Assembly: GCA_018136815.1 (NCBI GenBank)
Contig: CM030936.1
Coordinates: 2,569,079-2,633,078 of the forward strand
Direction: 5' to 3'
From: Isochrysis galbana
Taxonomy: Eukaryota; Haptophyta; Isochrysidales; Isochrysidaceae
Length of the DNA: 64,000 nucleotides
Shown here: piece by piece, positions 32,101-41,275 of the stretch
Position numbering within the stretch: the first letter of the stretch is position 1
Layout of the letters: the number at the start of each line of letters is the position of its first letter
Made by a program: the position numbers and the translations under genes
The notes under the pieces: model-generated
Seen by the model: only the letters and a program-made list of their open reading frames with translations
The model's database searches: none
Told to the model about the DNA's origin: nothing

Positions 32101-32754
32101 CATGGCCTGCGCTCTACATGAAAGCGAGCTCACCCAATGGGATTGCAGCGGCTGGGTTGTTATGGGCAACCAAAGCATGCGCGCGCCACGAGCAGAGGCA
32201 ATCCCTAGTGCGGAGAGGAAGAGCGCATTAGCCCTACCGCTGGCGTCCAGCTCGCTCACGTTGCGCCAGCGCGCCTCCGGCGCCCAAGGAACGCTAGCCA
32301 GCCAGGCTTTGAGGCTATTCGATGATGCTCCGCCGCGCGCGCTGCTCAGCATCGGCAGCGAGTGTCCTTGCAGTGTCTCGCGCCCGAGCACCTCGAACTT
32401 ATCAAAGCAGCGCGGCAAATCCGCCAGCGCTCGCGCCGCAACCTCGTGCATCCTGGGCGCATAGCGATCGCTGCCGAGCCATGCAATGGCGAGCTGCGCG
32501 CCACTCTCGCGCGCTGCCTCGCACGGGTAGGCATGGCGCCAGCGGGCAAGGAACTGGCGGAGCGCATGGTGTGCAGGTTCGGGGCGCGGCTCCTCCAGCG
32601 GGACAACGACCAGCACGCGCGTGCCGCAAAGCAGGGGAAGAGGGAGGCGAGCGGTGGCGGTGTGGGCGGCTGGCCAGCCGCTCCGCCAGAGCAGATGGAG
32701 GCAAAAGTGGGCGAGGATGAGGAAGCCGAGGGCGCCGAGCAAGAGACTGCGCAT
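29143..32754 (-). CDS. Type II membrane protein with three glycosyltransferase-like regions
   Basis: Predicted 1203 aa in one exon. The start at ATG 32754-32752 gives a short cytoplasmic tip and a signal anchor (LLLGALGFLILAHFCLHLLW), typical of Golgi enzymes; the upstream frame is G-rich and unlikely to code. Region 1 (about 30-330) has a GT-A-like look (ARMLWLPITTQPL, WHLGPTGIY). Region 2 (about 440-800) resembles the nucleotide-diphospho-sugar transferase family PF03407: AACAHLEQDF, WLVVALD, then LLACEVDAVPLKSPW, where E-V-D stands at the usual D-x-D. Region 3 (about 900-1190) resembles O-fucosyltransferases: QRGALRSALMLSHILHRTLV near its start and VCASADIFVGNLLTPFSQ near its end. Substrate unknown. 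Having all three in one chain is unusual. Family matches are from memory of motifs. Confidence 0.75.
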   Translation of the reverse strand: MRSLLLGALGFLILAHFCLHLLWRSGWPAAHTATARLPLPLLCGTRVLVVVPLEEPRPEPAHHALRQFLARWRHAYPCEAARESGAQLAIAWLGSDRYAPRMHEVAARALADLPRCFDKFEVLGRETLQGHSLPMLSSARGGASSNSLKAWLASVPWAPEARWRNVSELDASGRANALFLSALGIASARGARMLWLPITTQPLQSHWVSSLSCRAQAMPNAWLIGSPLLMDCEIEGGWLPFPACCDKNSPQRSEWHLGPTGIYASDSEAFLEYVREWCTSTLSSHHFHTALTSLLWRGYHEARQRDVVRRFLASAAIADIGAQMMDVHTARMQFPEAVLLVTLNVSRPLLSSSDASPEVIISTTRAPDAAERKHGAVEQSVLAKAPGLSVRISSAKVLKRSQELTHSVGISPSGAGEMSEHEVSWSTESEEGEGAPLGEFAPTDTATQEKMLEQLAMARAGTTGRLIIGFGSADALELALNWAAACAHLEQDFLGGRDEDAPSSRAVTGSGGWLVVALDAQVHAHLVRSALIGPAACALAPSQPASSSAHFHTRRLLGADLLAGREQEGRRNSILCQAAARVRTIAILLSRTEIELLACEVDAVPLKSPWPAISRHIHGELGAANQPPMAVRSRQTAMESHDRRHANLSSLRPFSTVDLDTPSPRRVTDLLLLSEWPDGLELCSDGGGDHARTSVGSWPCASLGIFYAAPSSLPVLNLFRNLTHRLEMAVNEECVIEAECPSVVALLAEALGLPAPLHDPLTPPDNEAPDKADRSSPRSGDAVVRGLRWSLLAPSLFPNGFVALRRPLLGSWREMRNDSDVPVEVVMMRVSWPWLRPGQRETQASLRYLLRELRLWWLPDTTVARAGPRMGRWLAYGVSSAVDGELHRQRGALRSALMLSHILHRTLVLPSFWMSVQSTWSTSLAGLYDYDAFASTFGDHRESSLIRQLPPRRAFHISLADSGTRLSGVEEGSPHITERFAARARGATAAQLRAWFMPWHEEPLLWLDRMYHRVSKLESVDEQATFDAAFRAAIRPAPEFAVVIDHVIDALSARGGYNCLHVSSADLERNGERAFSQAAASLPADKLTVLASSTALGGRARAWMGRHFSLSVVLAELLPAASRVFFEDVEGRINLGFEIVDIHVCASADIFVGNLLTPFSQAICYERDGLRNASVERGNERPMRPCEDLYGRTVTVKAATASL

Positions 32755-32814
32755 TGCGTGACCCCCTCCCTCTCCCCCTGCCGCCGCTGCGCCCGCCCTT
32801 TCCCCTCTCGCCAC

Positions 32815-32880
32815 GCCCCCCCCCCCCCCCCCCCCCTTCCTCCCCCTCCCCCCTCCCGTCCCCTCCCCTTCCCCGCCGCC
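32815..32880. promoter_or_regulatory. C-run/CCCT tract upstream of the glycosyltransferase gene
   Basis: A run of about 22 C then CCCT repeats on the plus strand, 60-130 nt upstream of the chosen start. Possible G-quadruplex on the coding strand. Confidence 0.35.
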
Positions 32881-33044
32881 GCCCTCACCGTAAGCCTCGC
32901 GGCTCACACCGCCGCGCGCGCGAGCAACGCGCCAGCCATGCGCCTCCCGCCCTCTCCCACCCTCTCCCGCCTTCACTCTCCCCTCTCTCTCCCTCCCCTT
33001 GTTTGAACCACCTAAAGGGTGGTCCATGAATAGACAGCATCGTC

Positions 33045-33185
33045 ATGAAGAAAAAAACCTTTTAATATTCTCGCCTTACGCGTGGCCTAGGAACGTGCTA
33101 TGCTACCACGCCTTCACTCCTCTCCTACCCTTCAACAACCTGCCTTGCGGCGCCTCCCCTCGTGCACTACTAAGGGGCCCGGGTC
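33045..33185 (-). repeat. R2 copy
   Basis: Read on the minus strand: CCCTTAGTAGTGCACGAGG, GCGCCGCAAGGCAGG and the end GGCGAGAATATTAAAAGG(T)n. Confidence 0.6.
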
Positions 33186-33426
33186 GTGGGGGGTGGTTGG
33201 ATATGGCGGGCTGTCCCGGTCGTTTGCGGTGAGATCCTCGTCGATCCTCACCTCCCTCCTGTTCCGCTAACCGCTAAGTGGCCGGTGGCCGGGTTGTCTT
33301 CGTGGACTGTTTCTGGTTTTTTGGTGTCGTCTAGGGTACCGTTGGTTGTCTTTTCTCGGTGTTTTCTCGTGCTTGTCGGGTCTTGTGTTCTTCAGGCCAG
33401 TCTGTCGGTGATTTCTATTTCTAGCG

Positions 33427-34297
33427 CGTAGGTCGTTTGCCTTCATTTGGTACCCCTCGTTTCCAAATACGCGATGCACCGGTACAAAAAAAATCTTCTA
33501 GTATTTGAGCAAGGGCACCCACCTCATAGTGCTCAACCATGTCTATAAATGGAATGGCGGCTGATGATGTAGTACTCAAGCGATTGCAATGGATAATAAG
33601 AAAGATGGACGATAACTTTAAAAAATTCATCTTACCTCTCTTTCCGCCATATGGCACTTCTAAATCTGCCATGGAGGTTATTGCGGAAGCATTGGACAGC
33701 ATCAGTCCGCCGCCGCCGGTTGGGGTCAACCCGGGGGGGAGCAACAACTCCCTGAGGAGGCTGTTTGAGTCGAACCCAAATTTGTGGACGTACACTTGCG
33801 AATGTAAGTCCTTATTCAGTTCATTCAATTTCAAGCACAATACGAACGTTAAAGACACCTTACATGCCATTTGCGAGGCTGATGAATCATTCACACTGGT
33901 TTATATGATACACACTCTCTTGAGCAAGAAATTCACTGCGAAAACAATCATCGATATGAGTCGTGAAGGCGAGAAGCGCTCAATCACCATCACCCACATC
34001 AAAGAAAAGCGCTCAATCACCATCAGCCTACACGTGGAACGCGTTCAATCGCCATCACCCCCACATCAAAGAAAAGCGTTCAATCACCATCAGCCTACAC
34101 GTGGGAACGCGTTCAATCGCCATCAGCAGGTGCAGGTGGCCCCCCTGGGAGTTTTGTTGTGGGCTTTGGAAAATGGTCAAAAAATGTCACCCCCCCCCAT
34201 ATTAGTACTTAAAAAGCCCTGTTTGACCGCCCTAGAATCTGGTCCTGTGCTGTGGTGCTGTGGTCAGTGGCCCCCTTTGCCCTTTGGTATCTTTTAA
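33427..34297 (+). pseudogene. Repeat-encoded protein, copy 1 (truncated)
   Basis: An ORF starts MSINGMAADDVVLKRLQW and is protein-like to about 33966 (MSR), where a tandem repeat replaces the normal C-terminus. A second copy is inverted at 61520-62186 with the same leader (GGTACCCCTCGTTTCCAAAT), so this is a dispersed element and not a single-copy gene. Copy 2 shows that the original C-terminus continued DDLLCTIKAYVD and ended in DSGSA repeats. Predicted mostly helical, no domain recognised, AT-richer than host genes. Confidence 0.5.
33968..34127 (+). repeat. Imperfect tandem repeat
   Basis: Units built from AAGCGYTCAATCACCATCA, CCTACACGTGG and CACCCCCACATCAAAG repeat about twice with a ~70-bp period. 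The tract interrupts the ORF of copy 1. Confidence 0.8.
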
Positions 34298-34399
34298 CGT
34301 GCGACGAAGTAACAGGATGCGCGGCGCGGCGCGCCGCGCTGCTCATCCTCAAGCCACAGGGGGCCGCGCTGCGGCCTCCTTGTGATAACCCCTACACCC

Positions 34400-34620
34400 C
34401 TACCCCCCCTGTGCCCTGTGGTGCGTAGTGCGTAGTGCGTAGTGCACGGGAGACAGGGGGATAGATAGGGGGAGGGAGTCGACGATGATGGGCGAATGGT
34501 GGGGGGAGCAAAGGAAAAGAAAGGGCCGGGGGAGTGGGGTGTAGAACGCTTGCATGAAAGTAGTGGTAGTAGGTCCAGAGCCGCGTGCGCGGTGAGAATA
34601 CTATGAAGTTTTTGATTGAA
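34400..34620 (+). repeat. R2 copy
   Basis: GTAGTGCACGGGAGACAGGG, GGGCCGGGGGAGTGGGGTG, GTAGAACGCTTGC and the end GGTGAGAATACTATGAAG(T)n. It includes a GTGCGTAGTGCGTAGTGCG triplication. Confidence 0.55.
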
Positions 34621-34804
34621 GACTGCCAGCTCTCTCGCCCAATCCGTCCTGGCTGTGATGGAAGGTGTGAACGGGGATGGTTACTGTGAAACCCAATACT
34701 ACTATTAGTAGAGCTCTAGTAGTATTCAATGAAAAGGTTTCCCGCGCGCGCGTGCGAACACAAGCATGGAGTACCTCATTCACAAACATAAAATAGCGCG
34801 AGCG

Positions 34805-34881
34805 GGCAGAGGAGGGGGAGGGGAGAGAGGGAGAGAGGGAGGGAAGGGGAGAGAGAGAGGAGAAGAGAGAGAGAGAGAGAG

Positions 34882-34929
<48 letters not shown>

Positions 34930-34995
34930 AGGGAGGGAGGGAGAGAGAGAGAGAGAGGGGGGGGGGAGGGAGGGAGGGAGGGAGGGAGGGAAAGG
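34805..34995 (+). repeat. GA/GGGA microsatellite upstream of the coiled-coil gene
   Basis: A nearly pure purine tract of (GA)n, (GGGA)n and GGAGA blocks ends about 60 nt before the ATG at 35056. Confidence 0.9.
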
Positions 34996-35055
34996 CGGGA
35001 GAGGGGGAGCGAATCGGGGCGTGGCAGAGCCTTACGGAGGTGACGGTGTTGGAGG

Positions 35056-36567
35056 ATGGCGCCGGGGCTGCCCGGAGCCGCAATCGCCGGGCAGCGCGCA
35101 CTCACGCTTGAGTCGACCGTGCAGCAGCTGCGCGGCGAGGTGCAGCGGCTGCAGACTGCTCTCACAGAGGCCGAGCGAGACCTTGCGCTCACCCGCAGGC
35201 AGCTGGCCAGCCAGACCGAGCGCAGGAGAGCGCTGGATAGCTCGGCCAAGTCTATGGCCCTCCAGCTTAGCCGGGCCCATTCAGACCTCGCCCAGCTTCG
35301 CATTAAGGCGGCCGAAGCGGACGAACGCGCACATACCGAGACGGAGCTGCACGACTTGCTCTCACGTGCCGCGCTCGAGCTGAACATTGTGGGCAAGGAG
35401 TTACAATCTGAAGAGCAGGCCTCTTCTTCTGCACGTGATCTCACGCGTGCATGCCATGCTGCACTACTCGCAGCTCGCGCAGACTATGAACGGTGCCATG
35501 CAGAAGCAGCGGCGAACGAGATTATGAGCAAGATGCACGCTACGCATCTCCAGCAGATGTTTACTGCTGACCTCAACGCATTGACTCGCCAACTGCGCGA
35601 GGATGCGCGCTCTCGGATCGCCATGCAGAGCCTCACAGCCGAGAGAGCATCCCATAGTCCGAATACCGCAAAATGTGCGCAGGCGGCAGGTCCATCAGGG
35701 CACCAGGCACTGAGGTTCCGCTCGAGACCGCAAAAGCGCCTCGTCGAGAATACTATCCTGGATTCAAGCAAAATCGAAGCCATACGCGAGAGACACGCAT
35801 CGCAGGGGATGCGTTCCCCAAATGTGCAGGCAGCAGAAGTACCATCAAACAGTCAGATGCCAAGTAATGCGGGGGACGGGAGAAAGGCGTGGGCTATATA
35901 CCGGGCCTGGGACGATTTGCGGCGATGGCACCTTGCGGCCACCTTGAACCAGTGGTGGCATATTGTGAGCACAATGACGCTCATTCAGTGGCGTACGGAT
36001 CACGACAAGCAACTCACCTCGCTGCGAGCACTCCTCAAGTCTAGCCAAGCCGCATTGGCCGAACACGAGCGCACAGAAGATGCGCGTCGCAGTGCAAGTG
36101 AGTTTGAGGCAAAGCGCTCACGAGAAATGAAGCTGCAGCTCAACGTGTTACAGCAGCGCCTACGGCTCGCAGCTTCTCCGCGCAATAGTGTCTCCGCAGA
36201 GAAGCCTCCTTGGCGGGGACCGATGGACACTGACGCAATGAGGACTTCTTGGCGGGGAGCGAAGGACACCGACGCAATGAGGACGCCTAAGAGTGGTGTT
36301 GCCACTGTCCATGGGTCACATGGAAAGTCCACACCGAGTTCGAGCGGCGAGGCCCGCGCGTGTGCTGGGCTAGACAATCGCTGTAGCCCAATCCCAACCC
36401 ACTGTACAACTCTTGCGAGCAGTGAGGTGATAGCATCACCATCCACTTCGAACATCCGGCTGGAGGCCTATGATGATGGTACTATGGATTCAAAGGCACG
36501 AATCCTTGCACCTGCTCGAGCTACAGTTGCACAGATATTAGCTGAAAGTGAACCAATTGACGTGTAG
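35056..36567 (+). CDS. Coiled-coil protein, function unknown
   Basis: Predicted 503 aa in one exon; ATG 35056 is the first Met after the GA tract. Residues about 15-200 are a long heptad-rich coil (STVQQLRGEVQRLQTALTEA onward). A segment at about 275-320 has aromatic and IQ-like character (AWAIYRAWDDLRRWHLA). A second short coil follows (about 320-375). Residues about 385-410 contain a 13-residue duplication (WRGPMDTDAMRT / WRGAKDTDAMRT). The C-terminus is Ser/Thr/Pro-rich and disordered. No enzyme or motor motif is seen. A cytoskeletal or centrosomal scaffold is possible but unsupported. Confidence 0.65.
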   Translation: MAPGLPGAAIAGQRALTLESTVQQLRGEVQRLQTALTEAERDLALTRRQLASQTERRRALDSSAKSMALQLSRAHSDLAQLRIKAAEADERAHTETELHDLLSRAALELNIVGKELQSEEQASSSARDLTRACHAALLAARADYERCHAEAAANEIMSKMHATHLQQMFTADLNALTRQLREDARSRIAMQSLTAERASHSPNTAKCAQAAGPSGHQALRFRSRPQKRLVENTILDSSKIEAIRERHASQGMRSPNVQAAEVPSNSQMPSNAGDGRKAWAIYRAWDDLRRWHLAATLNQWWHIVSTMTLIQWRTDHDKQLTSLRALLKSSQAALAEHERTEDARRSASEFEAKRSREMKLQLNVLQQRLRLAASPRNSVSAEKPPWRGPMDTDAMRTSWRGAKDTDAMRTPKSGVATVHGSHGKSTPSSSGEARACAGLDNRCSPIPTHCTTLASSEVIASPSTSNIRLEAYDDGTMDSKARILAPARATVAQILAESEPIDV

Positions 36568-36599
36568 TCGTCATGCTGTGTATTCCTATAATGATAGTA

Positions 36600-37385
36600 A
36601 ATAATGTTATATCCTAGCCAACCCAACTAAGTGTATACTTAGTTCGCCCATGGGGGGGCACGAGCCCCCCCTCTCTCCACTCCTCCCCTGCCATGGGGGA
36701 GGAACCACCCATGCTCCTGGCACGCCTGATGGCTTGCCAGGAGCCCACTGCCCTGCTGACCCACTCTCTCAGTGGCAGGCTCGCCTGCCTCGCGCCTCGC
36801 GCGTCCTGGCCTGTCGTGGCCAGCCCATCGCTCCAACCCCCCCTCCCCCCCTGTTCGACAGGCAGACAGGTGCAGAGTGGGGGCCCCTGAGGCCCAGGAG
36901 CGCCAGCGAGGGAGAGGCAGGGGAGACCAAGGCCCAGCCCCAGCCTCCTCTGCCCCCTGAGCTGGCCTCCAGGAGCCTCCAGGGGTCGCCAGAGGCAGCT
37001 GCAGGCCTGTCGCAGGCGCGCCATCGCGCGTGCCTGCAGGAGAGGAGAGAGAGAGCGCGGAGAAGGGGGTGGGCGGAGCGAGGGCTCCGCTCACCGGAAA
37101 ATATGTAAGTCCCGCACCTGTTTACAGGAGAAGTCGGGACTTAGGACGCCGCCAGCCCGGTAGGCATAGGAGGAGAAGGGGAGAACGGATCACCGGGGGG
37201 GGGCGCGGGCCACCGACCATATCTAAGCCCTTTTCCCCTATCCCCCTAGTAGTGCACGGGGGGAGTCGCCTGATGGCGGGGGGGAAAGGGCCGGGAGAGA
37301 GGGGGTGTAGAAAGTTTTGCTGCGTGAGTAGAAAGGAGAGGGTCCACGGCCGCGTGTGCGGTGAGACTATTAAGAAGTTAATTAA
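36600..37385 (-). repeat. Composite of R3 tail, R1 and R2 pieces
   Basis: In order: ATGTTATATCCTAGCCAACC (R3 tail), AACTAAGTGTATACTTAGTT (R1 hairpin) and the inverted R1 body to about 37095. Then come a nested hairpin AAGTCCCG..CGGGACTT enclosing CCTGTTTACAGG (37108-37141), the R2 core and its end GTGAGACTATTAAGAAG at about 37361-37377. ORFs are not conserved in frame between copies. Confidence 0.6.
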
Positions 37386-37520
37386 GTTAATATATCCTAG
37401 CCAACCCCACTAGCTAATTGGACATAACGTTTCAGTCCCGGAATCCCGCCATGCCTGACGGGCCGCAGGTGTCCGAGTGATACTGGGGGGTGGGGGCACT
37501 GCCCCGTCCCCTCGAGATTT
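37386..37520 (-). repeat. R3 tail, inverted
   Basis: TATATCCTAGCCAACCCCAC through TTCAGTCCCGGAATCCCGCC to GGTGTCCGAGTGATACTGGG. It is the reverse complement of 10930-11040. Confidence 0.65.
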
Positions 37521-38894
37521 GTCCTCCCCCCCAGTGCACGCACCAACCCCGTGCACCCCAGTGCGTCCTCTCCTCGAGTCCCGTAGGAGACCGAAGAGAA
37601 CGACGGGAAAAGAACGACAAAAAACCCGACACGATCTGGCCCGCGAATAGGTAAGATCACAGCTCATTTATTTGCGATATACTAATGGGAGGACAACCCG
37701 CGCGGCAGGGAGACATCGCGAAAGTGCGGCAGCAAACAAATAATATAACTGAGCATTAGTACCACTACTCTCACTAGCCCTGGTACTAACACGACAACCC
37801 TTAGCGCACCTGCCCGTACGCCTCGACGCATGTTGCTGTCGCACAGATACATACACCTATGCACCCCTCCACATCTCCCCCCTCGCAGGCCCCCGGCTCC
37901 CGTTCTAACCCCCCACAGGTTAAAATGAGGGAAAACCCATCGAGGCGGACCGACCTACGTCGGGCGACTCTCCGGGAAAAAGCACCGGGGGGGGGGGAGG
38001 AACTCTCTAATCCAAGAAGAACGGCCCTTACCAGCTCGCGCCGTGAGCGGTCCTCGAGAAATAAATGACTGCGACTCGAGTAGCCTGCGCCACCTGGGAT
38101 ACTCTCCTCGCCATTGAGCCACTCCCTTCTCTTCTCCCTCCTGTCGCCAGCCGCCCCTCACCCGTTTGCTAACGCAAACGGGGCCCATTTCTCACTGCAT
38201 TCCATCGGGAGGGGTGCAAACCCCCCCCCTCTCCCTCTCTCCACTCTCTCCCTTCGTCGTCCCTGCGGCGCGTCGCCATGCGGCGCGCCCTGGCCTGCTC
38301 TCAGGGGCCGCCTTTGGGGGCTCCCAGGGGGCCAGCAAGGGCAGCTCAGGGGGCAGTGGAGGCTGGGGCTCAGCCCCTGGCCCCCCCTGCCTCTCCCACG
38401 CTCGCCTCGCTGGCCATCTGGCCATGGGAGCCGCCCAGAGTCTCCTGTATGCCTGGCGACCAGGGACAGAGGGGGAGTCAGCTCGAGGGCAGGCCCAACG
38501 CGGGCGTGGGAGTGCAGCTCGCGGGCCGCGGCCCCGAAGGGCCTGGGCCAGATTGATGAGTGCCCTGCCCCTGCCAAAGGGCAGGGGCTGGGGTTGATTG
38601 TACGGGCGTACGGGCCCACCCCGGGGGGTGTCCGCGATGGTGTGAGGGGGGCGCGAGGCCCCCATTGTCCCCCACTTATAAAAGTAGGTTGCGAAAGTGC
38701 GGCAGCAAACGAAGAAGAGCCGAAGGGCGGGGGCCGAGACCCCCCGGGCCCCGGGGACACGATAAGATAGTTCAGAAGGCGTTTTACGTTTGTCTGCCAC
38801 AGGAACACCCAACGACAGGTCTGCTCAGCCTGCCCCTTGCGCTTGGCCCGTCGAAGTGCACCCCCCCCCCCCCCTGATACCAAAGACAAAGGAA
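37521..38894. other. Repeat-rich stretch without a supported gene
   Basis: It contains the palindrome CGTTTGCTAACGCAAACG (38163-38180) followed by GGGGCCC, and GC-rich sequence open in several frames (38158-38889). Open frames on both strands at once argue for composition and not coding. A C-run sits at 38862-38874. Confidence 0.45.
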
Positions 38895-39032
38895 TGAAGG
38901 GGGTAGTGTAAAGGGAGTGAGTGTTCTGGGGTATAGGCGATGGCGTGAGTCGGTACCGCGTGAGTGCGTGGTCATTTATTATAGCTAGCGGCAGCGGTAG
39001 TACCCTGAATCTTCAGATGTTTTTTTTTGGAC
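38895..39032 (+). repeat. R4 copy, uninterrupted
   Basis: GGGGGTAGTGTAAAGGGAG, GGGGTATAGGCGATGGCG and the end CTGAATCTTCAGATG with a T-run. It is the intact counterpart of the MITE-split copy at 15994-16320. Confidence 0.6.
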
Positions 39033-39553
39033 ATTTGATCATTTGATGGCTCAACGCTCAACAGCTCATTCCGTCCCATATTCGACGGATCGCGACCTGA
39101 GGCCTGAGGGGCCGGAGAGCGGCTATGCGAAAGGGGGGGGGGGGGGGACTGTGAAAAAAAGAGAGGGAGGGGCAGGGGGAACGGGGCGGGGCAGGGCAGA
39201 GCGGAGGGGGGGTGGGGGAAGGAGGGGGTAGAAGTCACAAGCGCAGAACGGGGACGGAAGAAGTCCCGCGCCTCAATGTATAATATATTTAGTTGTGGCC
39301 GGAATAAAAGGAGAAGCTCAAGTTGCGCAATCTTCATCTTTGCGGGGTACTATTGGAACAAAGCTCCTTGGGTCTCTTCAACCCCACACTACCTTAGATC
39401 CGCAATAGTAGTATTAACAACAAAGCGCCACGATCATAAAGAGTGCTACTTTCAAAGTAAGCTAGTGGTACAACAAAAAGAAAGCCTGCGTGTTGGCGTT
39501 CAAGTAGTCTTATGCGTCGTTTGGCCGCCCACCTTCCTCTCTCAATCGGCGCA
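39033..39553. other. 3' flank of the CXXC gene, no other gene seen
   Basis: G-rich tract at about 39129-39148, then AT-richer sequence that probably includes the 3' UTR of the minus-strand gene. Confidence 0.4.
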
Positions 39554-41043
39554 TCAGTCAACATCATCGATTGCGTAGACGCCACTCGATGGTGAAAGCG
39601 CGGAGGGTTGGGAAGGATGTGCCATTTCGCTTGGGATTACGTGCTGCGCAACACGCTCCGTGCTCGCCATCGCGGCTGTTGAAGCTATCGCCGCCACACA
39701 CGTCGCTTGCACCACTGGGACGGCGATTGCCATTGGGAGCATATGTGTCATGACTACGTGTGGCCTTTCCGGTAAGGACGTGGGGCCGCTTGTGCCCTTG
39801 CCCGCGTGAGCTAATGTGTTTGCAACACCGGGCTGCACATTGTTGTCTGATAGCCGCGTTTGCTCATGCAATGGTGCACAAGCAGGGGAGAGAGATGTCG
39901 GTAGTTCAGCCGCGGGCTCAGGTGCGGCATCCGCGAACGCCGCTTCTTCCGGTTTACCGCGCTTCGACTCGCGCTCCTCGCTCTGGACCATCTCGCAAGC
40001 ACGCGAGACACAATCCTGGCGTAGTGAGGCTTGCCCTCCAAACTGGGGCATGTCGAGACAAAACTTACAGACGTCAGAATTATTGTTCGGGCAAGCTGCG
40101 CACTCACCACACCGGTTGCGCTTTTGCCCGCCTGCCACACTAGTGCTACCGCCTCGTGCGTTGGGTTTGAGCCGCTTTGGAGGTTGAAGACGTGCGAAGC
40201 TCCGTTGGCAAAAGTCGACAAGGATACCATCCGAGGCGTGCGAGATGGGAATGGACCGCGGCGGCGGCGCACCATCCTCGGGTGGCACATCGGTGGCGCC
40301 ATAGCTTTCAGAAGTGATGGTGCCGCCGTGGGCAGCGTCAACTGTTGAAGGCATCGTGATCGTCGCACGCCATGCGCCGACTGCTCGGCGAAGAAGGTTC
40401 AACGGTGAGGGCAATCCTAGCGGCTGCAACATAGGAGCGAGCTCCGCGTCTTCATATAGGCGGAACACCGCCCGTGCCAACTTTTCGCGTGTGGTCTCAG
40501 AATAGAGCGCCGGATGGACAACCTGTCTCTCGCTAATTGATTCGAAGGCAATTGGTTTGGGAGAGCCTAGATCTTGGGCATGGGCATCCTCAACGACGTG
40601 TACTGCATCCGTAGTACTGCCTATCTTACTTGCCTCATCTTCTGCCTGTGCTCGGAGAAGAACGTCGTGGATACTCGTCACGTAAGCCCGAGACGCAAGA
40701 GCGTACTCTGTCTCCATACGCTCGTCCCGGAGGAGCAAGCACAGCATGCGCAGCCGTTCCAGTTCTATCGACGGATCGGCGGATACTAAAATTCTCCTCG
40801 CGTGGACATCAACATACAACTTTGCGGCCGCGGCGCAATCGTCATAGAGTTCAAAAGTGCGCCGCATCCTGCCCAGTCTACTGCCATCGTAGACGGGCGT
40901 TCCTGGCTTACCGGGCGCCTGGTACATGTTGAAGAAGGCGCCATACTTGCCGCGACCCATGGTGATCAGATCTTGCAGCTGGTCAAGTGCTGGCTGCATT
41001 TCAGCTCGAACTCGCCAACTGAGCCGTGCAAGTGCGAGACGCG
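39554..41043 (-). CDS. CXXC zinc-finger protein with AP2-like segment (5' end lost in gap)
   Basis: Probably binds DNA, CpG-rich in the case of CXXC fingers (family knowledge). From the first Met (40999) it is 481 aa, but the frame stays open upstream into the 100-N gap, so the gene is likely 5'-truncated. Residues 15-71 look like an AP2/ERF fold (KYGAFFNMYQ, RRTFELYDDCAAAAKLYVDV). Residues 295-337 form a CXXC finger: C297, C300, C303, C311, C314, then FGG and C330, C335. One of the eight usual Cys (the DCG cysteine) is missing. The tail is Ala/Pro/Ser-rich. It lies 1.1 kb downstream of the LSD1-like gene on the same strand. Confidence 0.8.
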
Positions 41044-41143
41044 NNNNNNNNNNNNNNNNNNNNNNNNNNNNNNNNNNNNNNNNNNNNNNNNNNNNNNNNN
41101 NNNNNNNNNNNNNNNNNNNNNNNNNNNNNNNNNNNNNNNNNNN
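41044..41143. other. Assembly gap of 100 N
   Basis: Exactly 100 N, the customary placeholder for a gap of unknown size. Sequence to the right begins in repeat material, suggesting that repeats caused the break. Confidence 0.99.
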
Positions 41144-41275
41144 CAGAGGTCAAATACAAAAAACCTTTTAATATTCTCGCCTCACACCTGGCACTGGCTC
41201 ATGTTCTCGGCCAGAGGTCCAATACATATGGCACATGTATTTGGCTGTATTTGAAGCGCGTCCTGGACTAAAGGC
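41144..41275. repeat. R2 end and MITE fragment beside the gap
   Basis: AAAAAACCTTTTAATATTCTC (an inverted R2 end, about 41157-41177) and CATGTATTTGGCTGTATTTG (about 41233-41252, MITE interior). Confidence 0.55.

Noticed and set aside
34601-35444. Ser/Leu-rich minus-strand ORFs
   Set aside because: Antisense of the GA microsatellite and of the coiled-coil gene.
38114-38889. Long ORFs open on both strands
   Set aside because: Simultaneous openness on both strands and the repeat context point to base composition, not coding.
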